The notes beneath the pieces were generated by a model, which saw only the letters and a list, made by a program, of their open reading frames with translations, was not told where the DNA came from and ran no database searches. Shown piece after piece: positions 37,912 through 46,151 of a stretch of DNA of 64,000 bases. Position numbers and translations under genes: made by a program. This DNA comes from Paenibacillus aquistagni (GTDB taxonomy: Bacteria > Bacillota > Bacilli > Paenibacillales > Paenibacillaceae). The first letter of the stretch is position 1, and each line of letters opens with the position of its first letter. The stretch lies in contig NZ_FXAZ01000001.1 of assembly GCF_900177815.1 (NCBI RefSeq), positions 310,001 to 374,000 of the forward strand. Direction: 5' to 3'.

Positions 37912-38114
37912 TGAATCAACTGAATGTACAATTCCAACATGATGTTGAAGCAAGATTATTCGAGATGAAGCTGCAAGCGCTTCGAATTGATGGTGTGCGA
38001 GTCATCGACTCGACCCTCCCAGGGCTTGCAGCGTATGTCGTGCAGGCAGATGTGCCTATGGAGCTTATGCCTCAGATTGAAGCTGTTGTGCAGGATCATC
38101 ATGGGCTGTACTAA
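37908..38114 (+). CDS. Small hypothetical protein coupled to the YfhD-like gene
   Basis: A 68-residue protein with no recognised family. It looks like a compact alpha/beta fold: helix-like residues 8-26, two strands (DGVRVIDSTLP and LAAYVVQAD), then a helix MELMPQIEAVVQ. The start overlaps the previous stop (ATGATG; either ATG may be used), a sign of translational coupling. A strong terminator follows. A role in sporulation is only suggested by the possible forespore promoter upstream. Confidence 0.6.
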   Translation: MMNQLNVQFQHDVEARLFEMKLQALRIDGVRVIDSTLPGLAAYVVQADVPMELMPQIEAVVQDHHGLY

Positions 38115-38141
38115 TCGAGCTGCATGTCTCCACCTTTGTTG

Positions 38142-38202
38142 AACTCCTTACATGTACGAACGGTTGTCCAGCTGCCGTTGTCGTTGTAAGGAGTTTGCTT
38201 TT
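38142..38202 (+). terminator. Long-stem terminator before prmA
   Basis: AACTCCTTACA (38142-38152) and TGTAAGGAGTT (38185-38195) pair perfectly; an inner ACGAACGG/CCGTTGTCGT helix extends the stem. TGCTTTTT follows. It ends the small-gene operon. Confidence 0.82.
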
Positions 38203-38212
38203 TGTGTACAAT
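38184..38212 (+). promoter_or_regulatory. Promoter of prmA embedded in the terminator arm
   Basis: TTGTAA (38184-38189) and TACAAT (38207-38212) are 17 bases apart. The -35 hexamer is the right arm of the preceding terminator, so termination and new initiation share the same bases. Confidence 0.6.
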
Positions 38213-38263
38213 GATAAGAATGTGGATAGATAGACTTGAATTGTAGACAAGGGGGACACATGC

Positions 38264-39244
38264 GTGTTTTGGCATGAATTGACGATACATACAACTGAAG
38301 AAGCAACCGAGATGATCAGTAATTTTCTGCATGAAGCAGGTGCAGGCGGTGTATCCATAGAAGAATCCGGAACGCTGAATAAAGAGAGAGATACATCATA
38401 TGGACAATGGTACGAGAAGCCGTTAAATGATATTCCGGAAGGACAGGCTGTTATTCAGGGCTATTTCTATGACGGCATGGATCTAGCTGCAATTGAAAAG
38501 GAAATTAAAGAGCGAATTGAGGAGCTTCGCACGTATAACATCGATCCAGGCGAAGCTGCTATGAGCTGGAAGACGGTGCATGAGGATGACTGGGCGAATG
38601 CTTGGAAGCAGTATTTCAAGCCGATGCGCGTCTCAGAGCGCTTAACGATAAAGCCGACTTGGGAGCAGTACGAGCCTGAGACCGAACAGGAGCAGATCAT
38701 CGAGATTGATCCGGGCATGGCCTTTGGTACCGGCACTCATCCGACAACTTCGCTGTGTCTGCGCACACTGGAAATGGTAATCAAAGGCGGAGAAGATGTG
38801 ATTGACGTCGGTACCGGCTCAGGCATTCTTGCCATTGGCGCCATGAAGCTTGGAGCGAAGCAGGTGCTTGCCATTGATCTGGATCCGATTGCAGTGACGA
38901 GCGCGAATGCGAATGCTCTACTCAATGATCTGACAAGCAAGATTACAGTTCGAGAAGGAGACCTCCTGCAGGTGCTGAAGACGAGCGAATCCGCTTCAGC
39001 TGATGCACTTGGCGTTCAATTGCCAGTGCAAGTGGTAGTGGCCAATATATTAGCAGAAATTATTGTGCTGTTCCCTGATGATGTCTATGAAGCATTGGCT
39101 CCAGGCGGCATTTACATCGCGTCTGGCATTTACAAGGACAAAATTGATCTCGTAACGAACACGTTGGTGAAGAGCGGTTTTGCAATCCAAGAGAAGCATC
39201 ATGATGAAGACTGGTGCGCCATCGTCGCTCGTAAAGATGGATAG
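38264..39244 (+). CDS. prmA: Ribosomal protein L11 methyltransferase
   Basis: Trimethylates ribosomal protein L11. The 326-residue protein has the N-terminal L11-recognition domain (WHELTIHTTEEATEMISNFLHEAGAGGVSIEE) and a class I SAM domain with DPGMAFGTGTHPTT, DVGTGSGILAIG and VVANILAEII (the N-x-L catalytic-type loop). GTG start with AGGGGG upstream. Followed closely by the M50 protease, rsmE and mtaB, a grouping shared in part with B. subtilis. Confidence 0.95.
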   Translation: MFWHELTIHTTEEATEMISNFLHEAGAGGVSIEESGTLNKERDTSYGQWYEKPLNDIPEGQAVIQGYFYDGMDLAAIEKEIKERIEELRTYNIDPGEAAMSWKTVHEDDWANAWKQYFKPMRVSERLTIKPTWEQYEPETEQEQIIEIDPGMAFGTGTHPTTSLCLRTLEMVIKGGEDVIDVGTGSGILAIGAMKLGAKQVLAIDLDPIAVTSANANALLNDLTSKITVREGDLLQVLKTSESASADALGVQLPVQVVVANILAEIIVLFPDDVYEALAPGGIYIASGIYKDKIDLVTNTLVKSGFAIQEKHHDEDWCAIVARKDG

Positions 39245-39259
39245 AAGGGCGGGATGTGA

Positions 39260-39943
39260 ATGGATGCTTTAAATGATATCTTGCGTATTAAGCTGGAGAC
39301 GCTGCCGTTTGTATTGCTAGTGCTTATGATCGCCTTTGCGGTGCACGAATTCGCTCATGCCTACTTCGCATGGAAGTTTGGCGATCCAACAGCGAAGATG
39401 CTTGGGCGCGTGACGCTCAATCCTGCCAAGCATATGGACGTGCTTGGTACCCTGCTCTTCATTATTGCAGGGTTCGGATGGGCGAAGCCTGTGCCTGTTA
39501 ATCGAGCGAACTTTAAAAATCCCCGCATGATGGGGATTGTCGTATCCGCAGCGGGACCGATAAGCAACTTGTTCTTGGCCTTTATCGGAACGATCATGCT
39601 CCATGTCAGCTTGAAAATGGGGTGGGTCGCGTTTGAAGGCATGACGCGTGCACAAGATGCGCTGATGATCTTCTTGAACTTATTTATTCAATACAACATT
39701 GTGTTATTTCTATTTAACCTGATTCCACTGCCGCCGCTAGACGGTTATCGCATCATTGAGGATTTGGCTCCAAGACGAGTTCAGGCGAAGTTGGCGCAGT
39801 ACGAGCAGTGGTCGATCTTTATTTTCTTATTGATCGTGTTTATCCCACCGATTCGCGAGAGAACGATTGATCCTTTGTTTAGCCTAAGCTATGACATTCT
39901 TCTCGCTTTCAGCAGGGCGGCCTTTTTTATTACTGGCGGTTAA
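39260..39943 (+). CDS. Site-2 protease family (M50) membrane protein
   Basis: A 227-residue integral membrane metalloprotease of the compact M50 family. The zinc motif HEFAHA lies near residue 30 in the first membrane segment, and the third ligand motif NLIPLPPLDG is near 150. Five or six membrane segments are apparent. Its substrate is unknown; intramembrane cleavage of signalling proteins is the usual role of the superfamily, and the anti-sigma factor elsewhere in this window would be a speculative target. GGGCGGGATG precedes the ATG, 15 bases after prmA. Confidence 0.85.
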   Translation: MDALNDILRIKLETLPFVLLVLMIAFAVHEFAHAYFAWKFGDPTAKMLGRVTLNPAKHMDVLGTLLFIIAGFGWAKPVPVNRANFKNPRMMGIVVSAAGPISNLFLAFIGTIMLHVSLKMGWVAFEGMTRAQDALMIFLNLFIQYNIVLFLFNLIPLPPLDGYRIIEDLAPRRVQAKLAQYEQWSIFIFLLIVFIPPIRERTIDPLFSLSYDILLAFSRAAFFITGG

Positions 39944-40013
39944 GCGTTATTTAAATTTTAACAACTCTAGCACTTCACTTCTAAACGTTGTATGATGAGG
40001 AATGTTGAGTACG

Positions 40014-40784
40014 ATGCAAAAATATTTTGTGGCTCCCGAACAGTTCGGAGAGCAATATATTGAAATTACGGGGCAGGATGCCCATCATATCACGAAGGTT
40101 ATGCGACAAAAGCCAGGAGATGCGTTCATCGTAAGTGACGGAGTATCTCGCGAAGCTTTGGTTCAATTGGATGTGATCGAGGACAAAGCGGTGCGAGCCA
40201 TTATCGTTGAGCATCGCACCTTGGACCGCGAGCCTGCCATGCAGGTTGCGATTGCACAGAGCCTGCCAAAGGGCGACAAGATGGAGCTCATTATTCAAAA
40301 GTGCACGGAGATCGGTGCGGTGGCGTTTGTGCCTTTCGTGTCTGAGCGCACGGTCGTGCAGTACGATGCGAAGAAGGAAGCCAAGCGCATGGAGCGCTGG
40401 GGCAAGATTGCCAAGGAGGCGGCAGAACAATCGCATCGCAACCTTGTGCCAAGCATCGAGCGGGCATTGAGCTGGAAAGAGCTCCTGCAGTCGATAGAGG
40501 CATACGATCTTGCACTGTTTTGCTATGAGAACGAACAGGGGACTGAGCTTCGAGACGTTGCAAGGCCATTTGTAGAGCGCCGACTTGCGGACAACCAGCG
40601 TGCTGCTAGAGTTCTCATTATTGTAGGCCCAGAAGGCGGATTTGCAAGCCGCGAGGTCGAGGAGATCATGCAAGCAGGCGCCAAATGTGTAGGTTTGGGA
40701 CGTCGCATCCTTCGTGCGGAGACAGCGGGCATGCTTGCCTTGGGCTGTCTTCTCTATGAGTCTGGAGAAATGGGAGGAATATAA
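40014..40784 (+). CDS. rsmE: 16S rRNA m3U1498 methyltransferase
   Basis: Methylates N3 of U1498 in 16S rRNA. The protein has the PUA-like N-terminal domain (MQKYFVAPEQF..ITGQDAHHITKVMR) and a SPOUT knot C-terminal domain with IIVGPEGGF and LGRRILRAETAG. I chose ATG 40014 (256 residues), because homologs begin with M-Q-x-Y-F; an in-frame ATG at 40002 sits almost on top of the GATGAGGA box. Four bases separate its stop from mtaB. Confidence 0.93.
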   Translation: MQKYFVAPEQFGEQYIEITGQDAHHITKVMRQKPGDAFIVSDGVSREALVQLDVIEDKAVRAIIVEHRTLDREPAMQVAIAQSLPKGDKMELIIQKCTEIGAVAFVPFVSERTVVQYDAKKEAKRMERWGKIAKEAAEQSHRNLVPSIERALSWKELLQSIEAYDLALFCYENEQGTELRDVARPFVERRLADNQRAARVLIIVGPEGGFASREVEEIMQAGAKCVGLGRRILRAETAGMLALGCLLYESGEMGGI

Positions 40785-40787
40785 GCC

Positions 40788-42134
40788 ATGCCATCAATCG
40801 CCTTTTATACACTAGGGTGTAAGGTAAACTTCTATGATACTGAAGCGATATGGCAACTGTTCAAGCAGGAAGGCTATGAGCAAGTTGACTTTGAGCAAAC
40901 CGCGGATGTATATCTGATCAATACATGTACCGTAACAAATACCGGAGATAAGAAGAGCCGTCAGATTATTAGACGCGCTGTTCGCCGCAACCCGGATGCA
41001 ATCATTGCCGTGACAGGCTGCTATGCGCAAACGTCGCCAGCGGAGATTCTGGATATTCCTGGCGTAGATTTGGTCATCGGTAACCAAGACCGTGAGAAGC
41101 TCCTTGATTATGTGAAGGAGATTCAAGAGAAGCGCGAGCCGATTAATGCCGTGCGCAACATTATGAAGACCCGTGCCTTTGAAGAGCTTGATGTACCGGA
41201 CTTTGCAGATCGCACCCGTGCATTTCTCAAGATTCAAGAGGGCTGCAACAACTTCTGCACATTTTGCATTATTCCATGGTCTCGCGGTCTGTCTAGAAGC
41301 CGTGAGTCTGATAGCGTGCTGAAACAGGCTCGTCAGCTTGTAGCAGCTGGCTACAAGGAGATCGTTCTGACGGGCATCCATACTGGCGGATACGGGGATG
41401 ATCTGGAAAACTATGATTTGACTAATCTCTTGTGGGATCTCGATAAGATCGAAGGACTTGAGCGCATTCGGATCAGTTCGATTGAAGCGAGCCAGATCGA
41501 TGATCGCATGATTGAGGTGCTGAACAAGTCCTCCAAGATGTGCCGTCATCTTCACATTCCGCTGCAAGCGGGCAATAGCGAAGTGTTGAAGCGCATGCGC
41601 CGCAAATACACGGCGGAAGAGTTTGCAGACAAGATTGCTCGCATTCGCGAGGCGATGCCAGATGTCGCGATTACGACAGACGTGATTGTCGGCTTCCCAG
41701 GCGAGACGGATGATCATTTCAAGGAAGGCTACGACTTTATGAAGAAGGTCGGCTTCTCAGAAATGCATGTTTTCCCATACTCGAAGCGTACAGGCACACC
41801 GGCTGCTCGCATGGAGGATCAGGTGGACGAAGAGGTGAAGCATGCGCGAGTTCATGAATTGATCGAATTGTCTGAGCAGATGCAGCTGGAGTATGCGAAG
41901 TCCTTTGTCGGACAAGTGGTAGATGTTATTCCTGAGGGAGCAGCAAAGGGCAGACAGGAATCTGGCCTTATCATGGGATACTCCGACAATTATCTCCAAG
42001 TTATCTTTGAGGGCAGCGAATCATTGATCGGCAAAGTATGCCGCGTGAAGCTTACTGAAGCGGGTGTAAATGAGTGCCAAGGCGTGCTTGTTCGCGTTAT
42101 GGATTCGAACATGAACCAAGCAGCAAACATGTAA
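40788..42134 (+). CDS. mtaB: tRNA t6A37 methylthiotransferase MtaB
   Basis: A 448-residue radical SAM enzyme converting t6A to ms2t6A at position 37 of certain tRNAs. The N-terminal UPF0004 domain supplies three cysteines (LGCKVNFYDTE, NTCTVT, TGCYAQ) for one iron-sulfur cluster; the radical SAM motif CNNFCTFC (near residue 155) supplies the other; a C-terminal TRAM domain (about 375-440) binds tRNA. It is adjacent to rsmE as in B. subtilis (yqeU-yqeV). Confidence 0.96.
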   Translation: MPSIAFYTLGCKVNFYDTEAIWQLFKQEGYEQVDFEQTADVYLINTCTVTNTGDKKSRQIIRRAVRRNPDAIIAVTGCYAQTSPAEILDIPGVDLVIGNQDREKLLDYVKEIQEKREPINAVRNIMKTRAFEELDVPDFADRTRAFLKIQEGCNNFCTFCIIPWSRGLSRSRESDSVLKQARQLVAAGYKEIVLTGIHTGGYGDDLENYDLTNLLWDLDKIEGLERIRISSIEASQIDDRMIEVLNKSSKMCRHLHIPLQAGNSEVLKRMRRKYTAEEFADKIARIREAMPDVAITTDVIVGFPGETDDHFKEGYDFMKKVGFSEMHVFPYSKRTGTPAARMEDQVDEEVKHARVHELIELSEQMQLEYAKSFVGQVVDVIPEGAAKGRQESGLIMGYSDNYLQVIFEGSESLIGKVCRVKLTEAGVNECQGVLVRVMDSNMNQAANM

Positions 42135-42150
42135 ATGACACGATTATAGG

Positions 42151-42189
42151 AGGATTTCATCTCTTGCTTGATGGAGAGGGTGAAATCCT
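42151..42189 (+). terminator. Probable terminator after mtaB
   Basis: AGGATTTCA pairs with TGAAATCCT, with an inner CTC/GAG helix, followed by TCTTCTATT. The T tract is poor, so activity is uncertain. Confidence 0.55.
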
Positions 42190-42240
42190 TCTTCTATTCG
42201 GTTAACATAAGTACATATACGAATACGGGAGGTTCTGGAC

Positions 42241-42675
42241 ATGAAGGAAATATCAGCAGGCGGAGTTGTGTATCGCAAGCAAAATGAAGCTTTGCAAATC
42301 CAGCTCATTCAGGATCGTTATGGGAAAATTTCTTTTGCAAAAGGCAAGATGGAGCCTGGAGAGACAGTGGAAGAAACCGCGCTGCGCGAGATCTTGGAGG
42401 AGACGGGCATTGAGGGCAGAATTGAAGCCCCTATCGATGTGATTCGCTATCAGTATGAGCATCCGATGCATGGGCTCGTAGATAAGGAAGTGCACTACTA
42501 CCTGGTTGAAGCCAAGAGCGGGCAGCATCAGGCGCAAGTGGAGGAGATTCGCGGGGTAAGCTGGTTTTCCCCAGAAGAAGCATGGAAACAGCAAAAAGAG
42601 GCAGGCTATAATAATAATGACCACATTTTGCAGCATGCACTAGCGAAGCTGAACATTTCCACGGATGAAAGGTGA
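42241..42675 (+). CDS. Nudix hydrolase
   Basis: A 144-residue Nudix-fold pyrophosphohydrolase. The Nudix box GKMEPGETVEETALREILEETGIEG (about residues 38-62) has the full G-x5-E-x7-R-E-x2-E-E-x-G pattern. The substrate cannot be told from sequence; the diadenosine polyphosphate or nucleotide sanitising types are possible. GGGAGG lies 10 bases upstream of the ATG. It is followed after nine bases by deoC. Confidence 0.88.
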   Translation: MKEISAGGVVYRKQNEALQIQLIQDRYGKISFAKGKMEPGETVEETALREILEETGIEGRIEAPIDVIRYQYEHPMHGLVDKEVHYYLVEAKSGQHQAQVEEIRGVSWFSPEEAWKQQKEAGYNNNDHILQHALAKLNISTDER

Positions 42676-42684
42676 GATTAGAAG

Positions 42685-43395
42685 ATGGATCAAGCATCTT
42701 TAGCAGCCTATATTGACCATACCCTGCTGAAAGCAGACGCCAATCGCAGTCAGATTGAAAGGCTGTGCCAGGAGGCGCGCGAGCATCAGTTTTACAGTGT
42801 TTGTGTAAATGGAATCTGGGTGAGCACCTGCCAGGAACTGCTGCGGGGCACAGATGTGAAAATTGCAGCTGTGTGCGGATTTCCGCTAGGAGCAAACGCT
42901 ACAGCAGCCAAAGCCTTTGAAGCTGCACGTGCCGCCGAGGACGGGGCGAAAGAGATTGATATGGTGCTTCAGATCGGAGCGCTTTTAGACGGTGATTACG
43001 CGCTTGTAGAACAGGATATTGCGGCAGTCGTCAGGATGGTGGAAGGCAAGGCGATTGTAAAAGTAATCTTTGAGACGGGCATGTTAAATGACGAGCAAAA
43101 GATCACTGCTTGCAAGCTGTCCGAGACAGCAGGCGCACATTATGTAAAGACGTCGACAGGATTTGGCACAGGCGGTGCCACGGAAGCGGATATCAAGCTG
43201 ATGAGAGCAAATGTGTCCTCATCGATTGGCGTGAAGGCCTCCGGTGGCGTAAGGGATTATGCGACGGCTGTGAACATGATTGAAGCAGGCGCAACACGTA
43301 TTGGAACCAGCTCCGGCGTTCAAATCGTCAGCGGAGGCGTTTCCACACCGACAGGTAGCATAGCGGAAGGGCAGCAATCGAGCTCGCAATATTAA
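42685..43395 (+). CDS. deoC: Deoxyribose-phosphate aldolase
   Basis: Cleaves 2-deoxyribose-5-phosphate to glyceraldehyde-3-phosphate and acetaldehyde. The TIM-barrel family blocks are all present: IDHTLLKAD, VCGFPLGAN, KVIFETGML, VKTSTGFGTGGAT with the Schiff-base lysine, and GVKASGGVR. The last 22 codons (from about 43328) form a non-conserved Ser/Gln-rich tail that overlaps the 3' end of the convergent transporter gene by 68 bases. Confidence 0.96.
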   Translation: MDQASLAAYIDHTLLKADANRSQIERLCQEAREHQFYSVCVNGIWVSTCQELLRGTDVKIAAVCGFPLGANATAAKAFEAARAAEDGAKEIDMVLQIGALLDGDYALVEQDIAAVVRMVEGKAIVKVIFETGMLNDEQKITACKLSETAGAHYVKTSTGFGTGGATEADIKLMRANVSSSIGVKASGGVRDYATAVNMIEAGATRIGTSSGVQIVSGGVSTPTGSIAEGQQSSSQY

Positions 43396-44293
43396 AAATG
43401 GTCTGAGCTCGAGCAATCTGGCCAGCTTCCTGGCTGCTCATCAAGCTGGCTGCATGGTGAAGCTGGTCGATGAACGGGTAGAACAGCAGGGCACCGCCGA
43501 CATTAAGCACAATATGGCTCCAGGCGACGTATTGGCCGCTGCGGCTGCCGCCTAAGGAAGCGATGAGCGCGGTGAAGCAGGTGCCGACATTGGAGCCGAT
43601 CACGATCGCAATGCCGACTTCAACAGGCAGGGCTCCTGTTGCGGCAAGGCCCATCGCCATTGCAATGATTGCTGCGCTGCTGTGTACGAGCGCAGTAATG
43701 ATCATGCCGGCAAGAAGTGCCCAGACCAAGCTTTCTTGGGAACGCTCAAGGAACCAAGTGAACATGCCTCTTTCTTGAAGCGGCTCGCTGATCGTCTTCA
43801 TCCATTCCATGCCAAGCAGCACCAAGGAAAAGCCCGCCAAGGCAATGGAGGCATACTGAAGCGGCTTCCACCAGTGCTGAACGCGTGGAATGATATTGGG
43901 AATAATATCATCAGCAATGACGCCCCACATCCATGCCGTAATCGACAGGAGCAGGAGCGGCAAGGCGTAATGGGTGATGTCAAGTCCAATCAATTCTGTC
44001 GTCAGGCAGGTGCCGATGTTCGTGCCGAGAATGATCCCTAAGGTGCGCGGGAAAGTAACAAGACCTGCGTTGACAAGCCCGATTGCAATGACGGTAATGG
44101 CCGTACTGCTCTGCATGGCGGCAGTCATGACGGAACTGAACAGCATGCCATGCATGGGCGTCTTGGTGAAGCGATGCAGAACGCGCTGCAAATAAGGGCC
44201 TGCCCAGAGATGCAGGGCGAATTCCATCGTTTTCATGCCGAATAGAAATACAGCAAGTCCAAGGATAAGGGGAAGTACGATTTCGTAGAACAT
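43328..44293 (-). CDS. Na/Pi cotransporter family protein (NptA-like)
   Basis: A 321-residue membrane protein of the Na+/phosphate symporter (NptA/YjbB) type. Two inverted repeats each carry the hallmark motif: AAMQSSTAITVIAIGLV (about 58-74) and LVHSSAAIIAMAMGLA (about 205-220), and each is followed by GTNIGTCLTT or GSNVGTCFTA. About eight membrane segments are visible. It lacks a C-terminal PhoU domain. GAGGAG precedes the ATG. Convergent with deoC, overlapping it by 68 bases. Confidence 0.87.
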   Translation of the reverse strand: MFYEIVLPLILGLAVFLFGMKTMEFALHLWAGPYLQRVLHRFTKTPMHGMLFSSVMTAAMQSSTAITVIAIGLVNAGLVTFPRTLGIILGTNIGTCLTTELIGLDITHYALPLLLLSITAWMWGVIADDIIPNIIPRVQHWWKPLQYASIALAGFSLVLLGMEWMKTISEPLQERGMFTWFLERSQESLVWALLAGMIITALVHSSAAIIAMAMGLAATGALPVEVGIAIVIGSNVGTCFTALIASLGGSRSGQYVAWSHIVLNVGGALLFYPFIDQLHHAASLMSSQEAGQIARAQTIFNIASSIAALPLCYLSVWKRLR

Positions 44294-44486
44294 ACAGGTT
44301 CACTCCTCTTAGCTGGTCATCGCAGGTCTTGAAGACGACGGCATGCTCGTCTTCCATCGTGACCTTAGATTGAACGTCGAGATTCACACAATTCAAGCAG
44401 CATTTATGTAACTTTATGCATCTAAGAGGACAACCATGACAAGCATCCTTGGCTTGTCTTTCATTGGTTAGAGGAGGAGACATCTT

Positions 44487-45884
44487 ATCGAAGCTACAAA
44501 TGATTCACGCCCGCAAATCGTCTTATCGCGAGCAAGAAAGAAGCGGATCGAGCGCTCGCACCCGTGGGTGTACAAGACAGAGATTGATAAAGTGATAGGG
44601 GAGCCTGCACCAGGAGATTTGGTCGATATTTTAACGGAAAAAGGAAAGTATGCGGCAACAGGCTATTACAATCCTGCCTCGCAAATTACAGTTCGCGTTG
44701 TATCATATGAACGCGATGTGCAGATGGATAAGGATTATTTTGTTCGCTGCTTCACAGATTGCTTGTCGCATCGGGAGCGGTTTCTCGGCGAGGCAACAGC
44801 ATACCGTCTTGTATACGGCGAGGCTGACTTCCTGCCCGGATTAATTGTTGACCGCTTTGATGACGTTCTGGTGGTGCAGATTCTGACATTAGGCATGGAC
44901 ACGAGAAGAGAAATGATCGTAGAAGCGCTTGTCGAGGTCATGCAGCCGCGTGGCATCTATGAGCGAAGCGATGTGCCTATTCGAGAGCGTGAAGGCTTAG
45001 AACAGGTTACAGGCGTGTTGTATGGCGAATGCCCGCGTCACGTGCAAGTGAAGGAGAACGAACTGACGATTGAAGTGGACATCGTGGCTGGGCAGAAGAC
45101 GGGGTACTTTTTCGATCAAAGGGAAAACCGTGCTGCCATTGCTCCATTAATGACAGGCTGGGGCAAAAGAAGCGGGATCAAGCTGCAGGAAGCAGAGTCA
45201 GAGCAAGGAACAAGCCTCTTGCCTGTAAATGCCAATGGCAAGATCGTGACATTTCCCTGGTGGGATGGGGCGACGGTGCTCGAATGCTTTTCCCATACGG
45301 GAAGCTTTACGCTGCATGCTTGCAAATATGGCGCGAAAAAGGTTACATGCCTTGATATTTCCGAGCATGCCATAGAGAGCGCGAAGCGCAATGTGGCGCT
45401 TAATGGGTTCACGGATCGTGTTGAATTTGTGGTGGCGGATGCATTTGCCTATCTGCGCGCACAGGTTCGAGGACAACAGGAGCGCTCAGATCGCGCACTG
45501 GCAAGCGAAGGCAAAAAGCAAGATACCTCCAAGCCGCTTACCGCAGGAGGCGGACGGACATGGGATGTAGTCATTTTGGACCCGCCTGCATTTGCCAAGA
45601 CAAGAGGGGCAGTGGCAGGGGCAACTCGCGGTTACAAGGATATCAACCTTCAGGGCATGAAGCTTGTCAATGAAGGGGGCTATCTTGTTACGGCTAGCTG
45701 CTCTTACCACATGCGTCCTGAGCTGTTTATGGAAGCGATACTGGATGCGGCGCATGATGCGGGCAAGGTGCTGCGCCTTATTGAATGGCGTGCAGCGGGA
45801 CACGATCATCCGCAGATTGCCGGTGTGGACGAAGGGCACTATTTGAAGTTCGCCGTGTTTGAGGTGCGGACCAAAGGAAAATAA
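44487..45884 (+). CDS. Class I rRNA methyltransferase, RlmI-like, with apparent AUC start
   Basis: A SAM-dependent methyltransferase with an N-terminal PUA domain, as in RlmI (m5C1962 of 23S rRNA). The PUA strand I-V-L-S-R-A-R-K-K-R-I-E-R-S-H-P-W-V-Y lies upstream of the first usual start codon (GTG 44568), so the real start must be earlier. The frame opens at 44472 and contains no ATG, GTG or TTG before that; an ATC at 44487 lies seven bases after the strong box AGGAGGAG (44472-44479). SAM and catalytic motifs are intact: VLECFSHTGSFTLHA, DISEHAIE, ILDPPAFAK and TASCSYH with the likely catalytic cysteine. A base error or mutated ATG is the alternative. About 465 residues from ATC. Confidence 0.85.
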   Translation: MEATNDSRPQIVLSRARKKRIERSHPWVYKTEIDKVIGEPAPGDLVDILTEKGKYAATGYYNPASQITVRVVSYERDVQMDKDYFVRCFTDCLSHRERFLGEATAYRLVYGEADFLPGLIVDRFDDVLVVQILTLGMDTRREMIVEALVEVMQPRGIYERSDVPIREREGLEQVTGVLYGECPRHVQVKENELTIEVDIVAGQKTGYFFDQRENRAAIAPLMTGWGKRSGIKLQEAESEQGTSLLPVNANGKIVTFPWWDGATVLECFSHTGSFTLHACKYGAKKVTCLDISEHAIESAKRNVALNGFTDRVEFVVADAFAYLRAQVRGQQERSDRALASEGKKQDTSKPLTAGGGRTWDVVILDPPAFAKTRGAVAGATRGYKDINLQGMKLVNEGGYLVTASCSYHMRPELFMEAILDAAHDAGKVLRLIEWRAAGHDHPQIAGVDEGHYLKFAVFEVRTKGK

Positions 45885-45983
45885 CTGAGCCAAGCGCAAT
45901 GTATTTGCTGAGAAGCTGTCATCTTGAGAAGCTGTTAATATGCCGAACAATGCGATTTAAGCATCGGTATAGAGAAGAACTGT

Positions 45984-46033
45984 AACTGTCTTGCAGGTCG
46001 TGGAAGTTGACCTGGGAGGCAGTTCTTTTTTTT
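45984..46033 (+). terminator. Terminator between the rRNA methyltransferase and addB
   Basis: AACTGTCTTGCAGGTC pairs with GACCTGGGAGGCAGTT (two mismatches) and is followed by a T-rich tract of about ten bases. Confidence 0.85.
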
Positions 46034-46109
46034 GCAGTGGGCATCTTTGGCATGGACATGATTGCATATGCTGCCAAACCTGACAAACGTGTGTTCTGTG
46101 TGGTGCGCA

Positions 46110-46118
46110 TGTTATAAT
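46110..46118 (+). promoter_or_regulatory. Extended -10 promoter of addBA
   Basis: TGTTATAAT, an extended -10 (TG-N-TATAAT), lies 33 bases before the addB ATG. No good -35 is present at 17 bases, which extended -10 promoters tolerate. Confidence 0.6.
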
Positions 46119-46151
46119 GGCTCTATTAGTCTATGGGGAAGGATGAATGAG

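Noticed and set aside
44568-45884. Starting the RlmI-like methyltransferase at GTG 44568
   Set aside because: It would remove the first PUA strand including the conserved R-S-H-P-W; the frame upstream is clearly coding and has a strong ribosome binding site.
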